Part shown: positions 24,219 through 33,113 of the stretch, piece after piece
Layout of the letters: every line of letters starts with the position of its first letter
Position numbering within the stretch: the first letter of the stretch is position 1
Source of the DNA: Protaetiibacter sp.
GTDB taxonomy: Bacteria > Actinomycetota > Actinomycetes > Actinomycetales > Microbacteriaceae
Assembly: GCA_030150265.1 (NCBI GenBank)
Contig: JASLGG010000046.1
Span: 60,095 to 124,094, forward strand
Length of the DNA: 64,000 nt
Reading direction: 5' to 3'
Position numbers and translations under genes: made by a program
The notes under the pieces: model-generated
Told to the model about the DNA's origin: nothing
The model's input: the letters and a program-made list of their open reading frames with translations, nothing else
Database searches by the model: none

Positions 24219-25487
24219 ATGAACAAGCGGAAGGTGCTCGCCGCGCTCACCGCGGCGGCGGTCGGCATCACCCTCGTGGCGTGCTCGACCTCCGACGACG
24301 GGGGTGCAGGCGGTGGTAAGACCCTCACCATCTCCTGGAACAGCGTCGAGAAGCCGGGTGTCGAGGCTGTCATCGAGGCGTTCAAAGCCGCGAACCCGGG
24401 TGTCGAGGTCAATGTGACCTTCACCTCGGACGCGACACTGCAGTCCACGCAGCTCACCCAGCTGCAGGCCGGCACGATCTCCGACATCTTCTACGTCTGG
24501 CCTGGCAACGGAAACTCCGGGTCGATCCAGCAGCTCGCCCCGAGCGGTGCGCTCTACGACCTGTCGGAACAGCCGTGGGCGAAGGACTTCCCGGCAGGCG
24601 TCGCGCCGTATACCCAGGTGGACGGCAAGACCTACATGCTCTCGCCGTACGTCGGTGCCTTCGGCATCGTGTGGAACAAGAAAGCCCTCGACTCGGTCGG
24701 CGCGAGCGTGCCGCAGACCTACAGCGAGCTCCTCGCGCTCTGCGCCACCGCGAAGGCCGCCGGCAAGTCGGCGCTCGCGCTCGGCGCGCAGACGCAGTGG
24801 ACGGTGCAGAACCAGCCCTACACCTCTGTGCCGACCCTCGTCTTCGCCCAGGATCCCGACTTCAACAAGAAGCTCGCGGCGGGTCAGACGAGCTTCGCTG
24901 CATCCGAGGGCTACACCAAGGCCTTCGATCAGTACACCGAGATGCAGCAGGCCGGGTGCTACAACGACGATCCGGTCGGCACCTCGCTCGAGCAGTCGCT
25001 CGCCGCGGTGGCGGACGGCGATGCGCTGGGCGTCGTGCAGATCACCTCGCTCATGAACGCGATCACCGCATCGAACCCCGACGCGACGCTCGAGTTCTCG
25101 GCGTTCCCGGCGAGCGACAACCCCGACGATTTCATGTTGTCGGCGGGGCCGACGGCGGGGCCGGCGGTCTACGCGAAGTCGAAGAACGTCGACCTGGCCC
25201 TGAAGTTCCTGGACTTCCTGGCCCAACCCGAGCAGCTGAACCTGTTCGCGGAGTCGGTGGGCGCGGTGGTGCCGAGCATCCCGAACGACAGCTTCAAGCT
25301 CGACGACCCGAACCTCGCGCTCATCAACACGTACCTCGCGGCAGGCCGTACCGCGGCCTACCTCGACCAGGACTGGCCGAACGCAGAGGTGCAGCAGGCG
25401 ATGTACGCCGGCCTGCAGAACCTGCTGGCGGGCAAGGCGAGCTCGAAGGACGTGCTGACGGCCATGGACAAGGCCTACCAGGGCTGA
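24219..25487 (+). CDS. Extracellular sugar-binding lipoprotein (family 1 solute-binding protein)
   Basis: A 422-residue lipoprotein. The signal peptide ends in the lipobox TLVAC with C22 as lipidation site; the mature part starts with an acidic Gly-rich linker and TLTISWNSVEKPGVEAVIEAF, the first strand and helix of MalE-type proteins. The arrangement permease-permease-binding protein is unusual but not rare; 63 bp separate it from the permease. A strong hairpin follows the stop. Ligand unknown; binding proteins of this class take oligosaccharides, glycosides or glycerophosphodiesters. Codon use is less extreme than in cluster 1. Confidence 0.92.
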   Translation: MNKRKVLAALTAAAVGITLVACSTSDDGGAGGGKTLTISWNSVEKPGVEAVIEAFKAANPGVEVNVTFTSDATLQSTQLTQLQAGTISDIFYVWPGNGNSGSIQQLAPSGALYDLSEQPWAKDFPAGVAPYTQVDGKTYMLSPYVGAFGIVWNKKALDSVGASVPQTYSELLALCATAKAAGKSALALGAQTQWTVQNQPYTSVPTLVFAQDPDFNKKLAAGQTSFAASEGYTKAFDQYTEMQQAGCYNDDPVGTSLEQSLAAVADGDALGVVQITSLMNAITASNPDATLEFSAFPASDNPDDFMLSAGPTAGPAVYAKSKNVDLALKFLDFLAQPEQLNLFAESVGAVVPSIPNDSFKLDDPNLALINTYLAAGRTAAYLDQDWPNAEVQQAMYAGLQNLLAGKASSKDVLTAMDKAYQG

Positions 25488-25493
25488 CCGGTC

Positions 25494-25527
25494 GGGGCGT
25501 CCCGATGCCTCCGTGTCGGGACGCCCC
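25494..25527 (+). terminator. Strong 12-bp hairpin after the binding-protein gene
   Basis: GGGGCGTCCCGA and TCGGGACGCCCC pair perfectly around a 10-nt loop, 7 bp after the stop codon. No T-run follows. It may end some transcripts or protect the 3' end of the importer mRNA, giving more binding protein than downstream enzymes. Confidence 0.65.
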
Positions 25528-25567
25528 GCCCCCGGAGGACGGACTCCTCCGAGAGGAGAAGATCACC

Positions 25568-26083
25568 GTGACCGATCGTTCAGCGCTGCTCGCGACATAT
25601 CACGAGATCGTCGCGGGTCGTCAGCCCGACCAGGTGTCGCTGCTGGTCCCCGATCTCGCCGAGGCCGTGCGCCGGTGGAGCATCGTCTTCGGGGACGACG
25701 ACTGGCTCGTCTACAGCTACAACCCCGCGACACTGCCCGTGAGCAGTTTCCGCGGCGCGCCGGGCCGGTTCAGCATCCGACTCGCTCTGCACGGACGCGC
25801 CCCTCAGCTCGAACTCATCGAGCTGGGGGAGGGTCCGAGCCTCTATCACGAGTGGGTCGAGGAGCGTGGATGGGGCATGCACCACCTGGGCTACTGGATC
25901 CCCTCGATCGAGGAGGTCGTCGAGCGCTTTCGCGCCATCGGCCGGGAGCCGGACATGACCGGCGCAGGATACGGAGTCGCCGGCGACGGCGGCTATGCCT
26001 ACTACGACCTCACGGAGGAGCTCGGCATGGTCGCCGAGTTCATCGAGGTGCCCTCCGAGCGGCGCCCCTCCGAGACTCTCTGA
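25568..26083 (+). CDS. VOC superfamily protein, type B
   Basis: A 171-residue relative of 3308-3838: QPDQVSLLVPDLAEAVRRW, then LELIELGEGPSLYHEWVEERG, MHHLGYWIPS and MVAEFIEVP mark the same strands. The probable ligand set is Gln/His/Glu as in the cluster 1 copy. The GTG start is preceded by GAGAGGAGAAG. It follows the hairpin at 25494-25527 and precedes the E1 gene by 23 bp, so it is probably co-transcribed with the dehydrogenase complex. The exact reaction is unknown. Confidence 0.8.
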   Translation: MTDRSALLATYHEIVAGRQPDQVSLLVPDLAEAVRRWSIVFGDDDWLVYSYNPATLPVSSFRGAPGRFSIRLALHGRAPQLELIELGEGPSLYHEWVEERGWGMHHLGYWIPSIEEVVERFRAIGREPDMTGAGYGVAGDGGYAYYDLTEELGMVAEFIEVPSERRPSETL

Positions 26084-26106
26084 CCTGAACGGAAGCGAGC
26101 ACCGAC

Positions 26107-28296
26107 ATGCCCCAGCACCGACGCCTGGAGACCGGCATCCCGTGGGTGGAGCTGCGCACCACCCCGGAGGACTGGGAAGCGGCCGACCCGCAGCTCCTCA
26201 TGACGATGCTCGGCCGCATGCACCTCGTCCGGGCCTTCGAGGAGACGGTGCTCGAGCTCGCCGGAGAGGGCCTCGTGCATGGACCCGCGCACTCGAGCAT
26301 CGGGCAGGAGGGCGGCGCGGTCGGTTCGATCGTGGGTCTGCGCTCGAGCGACACCGTCAGCGGCTCGCACCGCGGTCATCATCAGTTCCTCGCGAAGGCC
26401 CTCGGCCACGTCACGGGGGATCGACTGAGTCTCGACCGTCTCGTCGACGATGGCGCCTACGACGTGCTCTTCCGCACCCTCGCCGAGATCCTGGGCCTCG
26501 CGGCCGGCTACTGCGCGGGGCGTGGGGGTTCGATGCATCTTCAGTGGCTCGAGGCCGGTGCCCTCGGCACCAATGCGATCGTCGGCGGAGGGGCGCCCGG
26601 TGCCGCGGGCAGCGCCTGGGCGCATCGGCGCTCCGGCACGGGCGATGTGAGCGTCAACTACCTCGGGGACGGTGCCGCCCAGATCGGCTCGGTGCTCGAG
26701 ACCATGAACCTCGCGTCGGCGTGGAAGCTGCCGCTGTGCCTCTTCATCGAGAACAACCTGTACGGCGTCTCGACACGCGTCGATGAGATCACCGCCGATG
26801 TGCGGATGTCGGTGCGCGGGCAGGGTTTCGCGATCCCCTCCTGGCGGGTCGACGGCATGGACCCGCTCGCCGTGCACCTCGCGATGACCGAGGCGGCCGA
26901 GCGGATGCGCGCGGGGGAGGGCCCGGCGATCGTGGAGGCCGAGGTCTACCGCTTCTTCCATCAGAACGGGCCGTATCCGGGCAGTGCCTTCGGCTATCGC
27001 ACCAAGGAGGAGGAGGCCGGCTGGCGCGCGCGTGATCCGCTCGCGCGACTGGCGGGCGAGCTCCGCGACCGTGGGCTGATCGATGCCGAGACGGACGCCG
27101 GAGCACGCGTGCAGGCGCAGGAGGCGATGGCGCGGATCGTCGACGAGCTCCTCGAGGATGATCCCGCGTCGCCGGGAGGCCGTCGCATCCGTCCCGAGCT
27201 CTGGCCCGACCCGGGCTTCGCCGAGGTCGGAATCCGGGGCGACGCCTCCGAGCTGGACGCCCTCACGGCGCTCGAGCCCTCCGCACTCGCCGACGGCTGG
27301 CGCGAGACGCGGTTCGTCGACGCGGTCGCGGGCGTCATGGCGCGTCGCATGGAGGAGGACCCGCGGATCGTGGTGCTGGGCGAGGACGTCCACCGGCTCG
27401 GCGGCGGCACCAACGGCGCCACCAAGGGACTCGCTATGGCTTTCCCCGATCGCGTGCTCGGCACGCCCATCAGCGAGAACGCCTTCTCGGGCCTCGCGGG
27501 CGGCCTCGCGCTCGACGGGCGCTTCCGCCCCGTGGTGGAGTTCATGTACCCGGACTTCGTGTGGGTGGCGGCCGATCAGGTGTTCAACCAGATCGCCAAG
27601 GCGCGGCACATGTTCGGCGGGAGGCATCCGATGCCTCTCGTGCTGCGCACCAAGGTGGCGATGGGCTCCGGCTACGGTTCGCAGCACCTGATGGATCCGG
27701 CGGGCGTCTTCGTCACGAGCCCCGGGTGGCGGATCGTGGCACCCTCCACCGCGGCGGACTACGTGGGGCTGATGAACGCGGCGCTCGCCCTCGAGGACCC
27801 GGTGCTCGTGATCGAGCACATCGATCTCTACGGCCGCACCGATCAGGTGCCGGATGGCGCGCTCGACTACGTCATCCCGCCCGGACGCGCCGCATTGCGG
27901 CGTCGAGGCGAAGAACTCACGATCATCAGCTACCTCTCGATGGTGTCGATGTGCGAGCAGGCGATCGATGACACGGGCGTCTCGGCCGACCTCATCGACC
28001 TGCGCTGGCTCGACCGCGCCTCGCTCGACTGGGAGACGATCGAGCAGAGCGTGCGCACGACGAACGCGGTGCTCGTTGTCGAGCAGGGTGCGCGCGGCAC
28101 CTCCTATGGCGGCTGGCTCGTGGATGAGCTGCAGCGGCGGCTGTTCGACTGGCTCGACCAGCCGGTGCAGCGGGTGACAGGTGGCGAGGCCTCGCCCAGT
28201 ATCTCGCGCGTTCTGGAGCGCGCGGCGATCGCGGGCCGCGAGGAGGTCGTGGCGGGCATCGAGGCGATGCGCCGCGACATGGGAGCGACCCGATGA
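26107..28296 (+). CDS. Fused E1 alpha-beta thiamine-diphosphate dehydrogenase component
   Basis: A 729-residue protein that joins both E1 subunits of a 2-oxo-acid/acetoin dehydrogenase-type complex. Alpha part: residues 25-330 with the ThDP motif GDG (187-189) to N201 and IENNLYGVST. Beta part: from about residue 400, with IVVLGEDVHRLGGGTNGATKGL (as two blocks), the ThDP-activating glutamate E457 in ISENAFSG and QGARGTSYGGWL. Natural alpha-beta fusions occur but separate genes are the rule. It is coupled to E2 by ATGA. No E3 is nearby. It probably cleaves a C-C bond next to a carbonyl and passes an acyl group to CoA. Confidence 0.88.
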   Translation: MPQHRRLETGIPWVELRTTPEDWEAADPQLLMTMLGRMHLVRAFEETVLELAGEGLVHGPAHSSIGQEGGAVGSIVGLRSSDTVSGSHRGHHQFLAKALGHVTGDRLSLDRLVDDGAYDVLFRTLAEILGLAAGYCAGRGGSMHLQWLEAGALGTNAIVGGGAPGAAGSAWAHRRSGTGDVSVNYLGDGAAQIGSVLETMNLASAWKLPLCLFIENNLYGVSTRVDEITADVRMSVRGQGFAIPSWRVDGMDPLAVHLAMTEAAERMRAGEGPAIVEAEVYRFFHQNGPYPGSAFGYRTKEEEAGWRARDPLARLAGELRDRGLIDAETDAGARVQAQEAMARIVDELLEDDPASPGGRRIRPELWPDPGFAEVGIRGDASELDALTALEPSALADGWRETRFVDAVAGVMARRMEEDPRIVVLGEDVHRLGGGTNGATKGLAMAFPDRVLGTPISENAFSGLAGGLALDGRFRPVVEFMYPDFVWVAADQVFNQIAKARHMFGGRHPMPLVLRTKVAMGSGYGSQHLMDPAGVFVTSPGWRIVAPSTAADYVGLMNAALALEDPVLVIEHIDLYGRTDQVPDGALDYVIPPGRAALRRRGEELTIISYLSMVSMCEQAIDDTGVSADLIDLRWLDRASLDWETIEQSVRTTNAVLVVEQGARGTSYGGWLVDELQRRLFDWLDQPVQRVTGGEASPSISRVLERAAIAGREEVVAGIEAMRRDMGATR

Positions 28297-29501
28297 CGCA
28301 GCTGGTGCGGATGCCCGCGGCGCTCGCCGGTGTCGAGGAGGCGGCCGTCCAGACCTGGCTGGTGGCACCCGGTGCCGTGGTCGCGGTCGGCGATGCGCTC
28401 GCGGAGATCGAGACCGAGAAGGCCGTCGTGGAGTGCCTGGCCGAGGCGGCCGGCACGGTCGCCCGGCTGCTCGTCGCGGAGGGTGAGAGCGTTCCCGTCG
28501 GCGCCCCCATCGCGGTGCTTCTGGAGGAGGGGGAGTCGGCTGAGGACCCGGGCGCGGTGGCAGCACCGGATGCGGCCCCTGTGTCGGGGGCGTCGACTCC
28601 GGATGTACCTTCGACTCCCGCCTCCGCGACCCGCTTCTCGGCGGACGGCCCGGCATCCTCACGGCTCTTCGCCAGTCCTCTCGTGAGGCGTCTGGCCGCG
28701 GAGCGCGGGATTCCGCTCGCGGCGATCGTGGGCACGGGTCCAGGCGGCCGCATCGTGCGCCGTGATCTCGAGGTGCACGACGCGGATGCACCGGCTACCC
28801 GCGTGGGCACGGCGACCGCACCGGATGACGTCGACATCCCGGTGAGTCCCATGCGCCGTGCCATCGCCCGTCGTCTCGTCGAGAGCGTCACCACGGTCCC
28901 GCACTTCTTCCTGAGCGCCGACTGCGACGTCGAGCGCCTCTTCGCGCTGCGGGCCGAGATCAACGCGGTCGCCGAGCGGCGCATCTCGGTCAACGACCTC
29001 GTGCTCGTGGCCGTCGCGGGGGCGTTCCGCGCGGTGCCCGAGGCGAACGCCGTCTGGCTGGGCGACCGCATCCGGCGCTTCGGCACGGTCGATGTGGCGC
29101 TCGCCGTCGCACTCGAGGAGGGTCTCGTGACGCCCGTCGTGCGCGGGGTCGAGAGCCTGGACGTGCTGGCGCTGAGCGCCGCGGTCGAGGATCTGACCGC
29201 GCGCGCTCGCGCCGGGCGGTTGCAACAGCACGAGCTGGAGGGCGGAGCGTTCACGGTCTCCAACCTCGGCATGTTCGGCGTCAGCGGGTTCTCGGCGATC
29301 ATCAACCCGCCGCACGCCGGCATCCTCGCGGTGGGGGCCGCGACCGAGCGCGCCGTCGTGGTGGACGGGGCGCTCGCGGTGCGGCGCGTCATGACGGTCA
29401 CCCTCTCGGCCGATCACCGGGTGCTCGACGGGGCCGTGGCGGCGCGCTGGCTCGGCGCTTTCGCGCTGCGGATCGGGAACCCGGTCTCGTTGCTGCTCTG
29501 A
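28293..29501 (+). CDS. Dihydrolipoamide acyltransferase (E2) component
   Basis: A 402-residue E2. One lipoyl domain (residues 1-80) with lipoyl lysine K43 in EIETEKAVVE, an Ala/Pro-rich linker, a peripheral-subunit-binding domain (about 126-161, ASPLVRRLAAERGIPLAAIVGTG start) and a catalytic core ending with DHRVLDGA (H375, D379). It transfers the acyl group produced by the fused E1 to CoA. The needed E3 must be the general lipoamide dehydrogenase elsewhere. Last gene of cluster 2; mfd starts 36 bp later with its own promoter. Confidence 0.92.
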   Translation: MTQLVRMPAALAGVEEAAVQTWLVAPGAVVAVGDALAEIETEKAVVECLAEAAGTVARLLVAEGESVPVGAPIAVLLEEGESAEDPGAVAAPDAAPVSGASTPDVPSTPASATRFSADGPASSRLFASPLVRRLAAERGIPLAAIVGTGPGGRIVRRDLEVHDADAPATRVGTATAPDDVDIPVSPMRRAIARRLVESVTTVPHFFLSADCDVERLFALRAEINAVAERRISVNDLVLVAVAGAFRAVPEANAVWLGDRIRRFGTVDVALAVALEEGLVTPVVRGVESLDVLALSAAVEDLTARARAGRLQQHELEGGAFTVSNLGMFGVSGFSAIINPPHAGILAVGAATERAVVVDGALAVRRVMTVTLSADHRVLDGAVAARWLGAFALRIGNPVSLLL

Positions 29502-29524
29502 GCATGCGCGTCGGTGGCGCCGCG

Positions 29525-29530
29525 TAAGCT
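29525..29530 (+). promoter_or_regulatory. -10 box of a leaderless mfd promoter
   Basis: TAAGCT followed by 7 nt to the GTG at 29538. It decides the mfd start; the in-frame GTG at 29514 lies upstream of this box. Confidence 0.6.
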
Positions 29531-29537
29531 CGATCCA

Positions 29538-32500
29538 GTGGGACTCGCCTCGTTGATTCCGGTGCTGGCGCGCGCCCGCACGTACTCCGACGCCCTCGCG
29601 GCGGCCCGGTCCGATGCCGACTTCTCGGGCATCGAGGGGCTGCGCGTGCCGCTCCTCGCCGGGCTCCTCGGGCGCCGCGCCGAGGCGGCGGGCACCGGCC
29701 AGGCGCTCCTCGCCATCGCGGCCACGAGCCGCGAGGCGCAGTCCATCACGGAGGCCATGGCCAGCTGGGCGCCCGACGCGCTCGTGCTGCCGTTCCCGGC
29801 CTGGGAGACGCTGCCGCACGAGCGGCTGAGCCCCTCCGCCGAGACCGTCGGCCGCCGCCTCCGCAGCCTGCGCGAGCTGCGCCGCTGGCGGGAGGGGCCG
29901 CGCGACCGCTCGCTCGTGCTGGTCGCCTCGGTGCGCGCCGCGCTGCAGCCGATCGCCCCCGGGCTCGACGAGCTCCAGCCGATCGTGCTCACCCCGGGAG
30001 GCCGCGGCTACGACCTCGCCGCCCTCGGCATCCGTCTCGCCGAGCTCGCCTACGCGCGCGTCGACCTCGTGACGCGGCGCGGCGAGTTCGCGCTCCGCGG
30101 CGGCATCCTCGACGTCTTCCCGCCCGACGCCGAGCACCCGGTGCGCGCCGACTTCTTCGGCGACGAGCTCGAGCAGCTGCGCGCCTTCTCGGTTGCCGAC
30201 CAGCGCTCGCTGCCCGGCGACGTGGCCGCGACCGAGCTCGGCCCGGCTCGCGAGCTGCTCATCACGGATGCCGTGAAGGCGCGCGCACGCGAGCTGCAGC
30301 ACGAGTACGAGGCGATCGCGCCGATGCTCGCCAAGATCTCCGAGGGCATCCCCGTCGAGGGCATGGAGTCGCTCACCCCCGCGCTGCTCGGACGGCTCGT
30401 GCCGCTCACCGACTACCTGCCGGAGGACGCGGCCGTCGCCGTGCTCTCGCCCGAGCGCGTCGCGACCCGGGCGCTCAGCCTCTCCGAGACCAACCGCGAG
30501 TTCCTCGACGCCGCATGGAGCGCGGCCACCGCGGGCGCCGCGACGCCCATCGACCTGCAGGCGAGCCTCGACACGGGCGACTTCCTCACCGTCTCCGGCC
30601 TCCGCGCCGAGGCGCGCCCCCGCACCTGGTGGACCGTCAGCCCCTTCGACGCCGACGACGAGGAGGTCACGCACCTCGACGGCCGCGCCATCCCGAGCTT
30701 CGCGGGACAGGTCGACGGTGCGGCCTCGCACGTCGCGTCACTCGCCAGGGGCGGCTGGGCTGTCGCCGTGGCGGCGGGCGGCGCGGGCCTCGTCGACCGC
30801 GCGGCCCAGGTGCTCGCCGAGCACGAGGTCGCGGCGCGGATCGTGGAGGCGATTCCCGCGGACCCCGAGCCCGGCGTCGCCTACCTCGTCACGGCGTCCG
30901 TCGAGGCCGGCTTCGAGCAGGACGACGCGCGCTTCGCCCTGCTCTCCGAGGCGGAGTTCTACGGGCGCGCCGCCGGCATCGACTCACGCCAGCCGAAGCG
31001 GCTCGCGAGCCGCCGCCGCAACGTCGTCGACCCGCTGCAGCTCAAGGCCGGCGACCACGTCGTGCACGAGACCCACGGCATCGGGCGCTTCGTCGAGCTC
31101 GTGACGCGCGAGGTCGCGGGAGGCGGACGCGTCGCGCGCGGTCCGCTCGGCACGACCCACGAGAAGGTCACCCGCGAGTACCTCGTGCTCGAGTACGCCT
31201 CCTCCAAGCGCGGCCAGCCCGCCGATCGCCTCTTCGTGCCGACCGACCAGCTCGACCAGCTCACGCGCTACGTGGGCGGCGAGGCGCCCGCCCTCTCCAA
31301 GATGGGCGGCTCCGACTGGGCCGCCGCCAAGGGCAAGGCGCGCAAGGCGGTGCGCGACATCGCCGTCGAGCTCGTGAAGCTCTACAGCGCCCGGATGGCG
31401 AGCCCCGGCCACGCCTTCGGCCCCGACACCCCCTGGCAGCGCGAGCTCGAGGAGGCGTTCCCCTTCGCCGAGACCCCCGACCAGCTGCAGACCATCGACG
31501 AGGTGAAGGCCGACATGGAGCGGCCCATCCCGATGGACCGGCTCATCTCGGGCGACGTCGGCTACGGCAAGACGGAGATCGCGGTGCGCGCCGCGTTCAA
31601 GGCCGTGCAGGACGGCAAGCAGGTCGCGGTGCTCGTGCCGACGACGCTGCTCGTCAAGCAGCACATGGAGACCTTCGCCGAGCGCTTCGCGGGATTCCCC
31701 GTGCACCTGCGCGCGCTCAGCCGCTTCCAGACCGATCGCGAGTCGAAGGAGACGATCGACGGGCTGGAGCGGGGCGAGGTCGACGTCGTGATCGGCACCC
31801 ACCGCATCCTGTCCGACGCGGTGCGCTTCAAGGACCTCGGGCTCGTCATCATCGACGAGGAGCAGCGCTTCGGCGTCGAGCACAAGGACCAGCTCAAGAA
31901 GCTCAAGACCAACGTCGACATCCTCGCGATGAGCGCCACGCCCATCCCGCGCACGCTCGAGATGGCGGTCACCGGCATCCGCGAGATGTCGACCCTCGCG
32001 ACGCCGCCGGAGGACCGGCACCCGATCCTCACCTTCGTGGGGGCGCGCTCCGACAAGCAGATCGCCGCCGCCATCCGGCGCGAGCTGCTGCGCGAGGGCC
32101 AGGTGTTCTTCGTGCACAATCGGGTGTCGTCGATCGGGCGGGTCGCCGCCGAGCTCGCCGAGCTCGTGCCGGAGGCGCGCATCGCGATCGCGCACGGCAA
32201 GCTCAGCGAGCACCAGCTCGAGCAGGTGATCGTCGACTTCTGGGAGCGCCGCTTCGACGTGCTCGTCACGACGACGATCATCGAGACCGGCATCGACATC
32301 GCGAACGCCAACACCCTCATCATCGACGCCGCCGACAAGTACGGGCTCAGCCAGCTGCACCAGATCCGCGGACGCGTGGGGCGCGGTCGCGAGCGCGCCT
32401 ACGCCTACTTCCTCTACGACGCCGAGAAGCCGCTCACCGAGACCGCGCAGGACAGGCTCGAGACGATCGCCGCCAACAACGAGCTCGGCGGCGGCATGCA

Positions 32501-33095
32501 GATCGCCCTCAAGGACCTCGAGATCCGCGGCGCCGGCAACCTGCTCGGCGGCGAGCAGTCCGGCCACATCGCGGGCGTCGGCTTCGACCTCTACCTGCGG
32601 ATGATCGGCGAGGCCGTCTCGGCGTTCCGCGGCGACGTGGCGGAGGGGCAGACCGAGCTGCGGCTCGAGCTGCCGGTCGACGCGCGCATCCCCGAGGAGT
32701 ACATCGAGTCGGAGCGCCTGCGGCTCGAGGCCTACCAGAAGCTCTCGACGGCCGCCGCACCGCTCTCGCCCGACGACGCCGTCGACCGCGTGGTCGAGGA
32801 GCTCACCGACCGCTACGGCGAGCTGCCGGATGCCGTGCAGCAGCTCGTGGCCGTCTCGCGGCTGCGGCGCCAGGCGCAGAAGGCGGGCCTCGGCGAGGTC
32901 GTCGCGATGGGCGGCCGGCTGCGGCTCGCGCCGCTCGACCCGCCCGACTCGATCCAGGTGCGTCTCACGCGCATGTACCCGGGCGTCAAGCTCTTCGCGG
33001 CCCAGCACGCCGTCAACGTGCCGATGCCCGAGGCCTCGACGGATGCCGAGCTCATCGCCTGGGTCGGCCGGCTGCTCACCGCCGCGACGGGGTGA
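29538..33095 (+). CDS. mfd: Transcription-repair coupling factor Mfd
   Basis: An 1185-residue protein that removes stalled RNA polymerase and recruits UvrA. Order: UvrB-like N-terminal region, CarD-like polymerase-interaction domain (from about 500, LKAGDHVVHETHGIGRFVEL), SF2 translocase with Walker A GDVGYGKTE (about 672-680), DEEQ box (about 773, DEEQRFGVEHKDQLKKLK), VFFVHNRV, the motif VI region QIRGRVGRGRERAYAYF, and the TRCF C-terminal domain. Length is normal for the family. The GTG at 29538 is chosen because a TAAGCT box lies 7 nt before it. Monocistronic in look; 18 bp separate it from the next gene, which has its own -10. Confidence 0.97.
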   Translation: MGLASLIPVLARARTYSDALAAARSDADFSGIEGLRVPLLAGLLGRRAEAAGTGQALLAIAATSREAQSITEAMASWAPDALVLPFPAWETLPHERLSPSAETVGRRLRSLRELRRWREGPRDRSLVLVASVRAALQPIAPGLDELQPIVLTPGGRGYDLAALGIRLAELAYARVDLVTRRGEFALRGGILDVFPPDAEHPVRADFFGDELEQLRAFSVADQRSLPGDVAATELGPARELLITDAVKARARELQHEYEAIAPMLAKISEGIPVEGMESLTPALLGRLVPLTDYLPEDAAVAVLSPERVATRALSLSETNREFLDAAWSAATAGAATPIDLQASLDTGDFLTVSGLRAEARPRTWWTVSPFDADDEEVTHLDGRAIPSFAGQVDGAASHVASLARGGWAVAVAAGGAGLVDRAAQVLAEHEVAARIVEAIPADPEPGVAYLVTASVEAGFEQDDARFALLSEAEFYGRAAGIDSRQPKRLASRRRNVVDPLQLKAGDHVVHETHGIGRFVELVTREVAGGGRVARGPLGTTHEKVTREYLVLEYASSKRGQPADRLFVPTDQLDQLTRYVGGEAPALSKMGGSDWAAAKGKARKAVRDIAVELVKLYSARMASPGHAFGPDTPWQRELEEAFPFAETPDQLQTIDEVKADMERPIPMDRLISGDVGYGKTEIAVRAAFKAVQDGKQVAVLVPTTLLVKQHMETFAERFAGFPVHLRALSRFQTDRESKETIDGLERGEVDVVIGTHRILSDAVRFKDLGLVIIDEEQRFGVEHKDQLKKLKTNVDILAMSATPIPRTLEMAVTGIREMSTLATPPEDRHPILTFVGARSDKQIAAAIRRELLREGQVFFVHNRVSSIGRVAAELAELVPEARIAIAHGKLSEHQLEQVIVDFWERRFDVLVTTTIIETGIDIANANTLIIDAADKYGLSQLHQIRGRVGRGRERAYAYFLYDAEKPLTETAQDRLETIAANNELGGGMQIALKDLEIRGAGNLLGGEQSGHIAGVGFDLYLRMIGEAVSAFRGDVAEGQTELRLELPVDARIPEEYIESERLRLEAYQKLSTAAAPLSPDDAVDRVVEELTDRYGELPDAVQQLVAVSRLRRQAQKAGLGEVVAMGGRLRLAPLDPPDSIQVRLTRMYPGVKLFAAQHAVNVPMPEASTDAELIAWVGRLLTAATG

Positions 33096-33101
33096 CGCGA
33101 G

Positions 33102-33107
33102 TACCCT
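33102..33107 (+). promoter_or_regulatory. -10 box of a leaderless promoter
   Basis: TACCCT, then 6 nt, then the ATG at 33114 of the hexapeptide-repeat gene. Confidence 0.5.
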
Positions 33108-33113
33108 GACCCC

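Noticed and set aside
26002..28791. 929-aa open frame on the minus strand opposite the fused E1 gene
   Set aside because: Same shadow effect; the sense protein has clear ThDP motifs while this frame has none.
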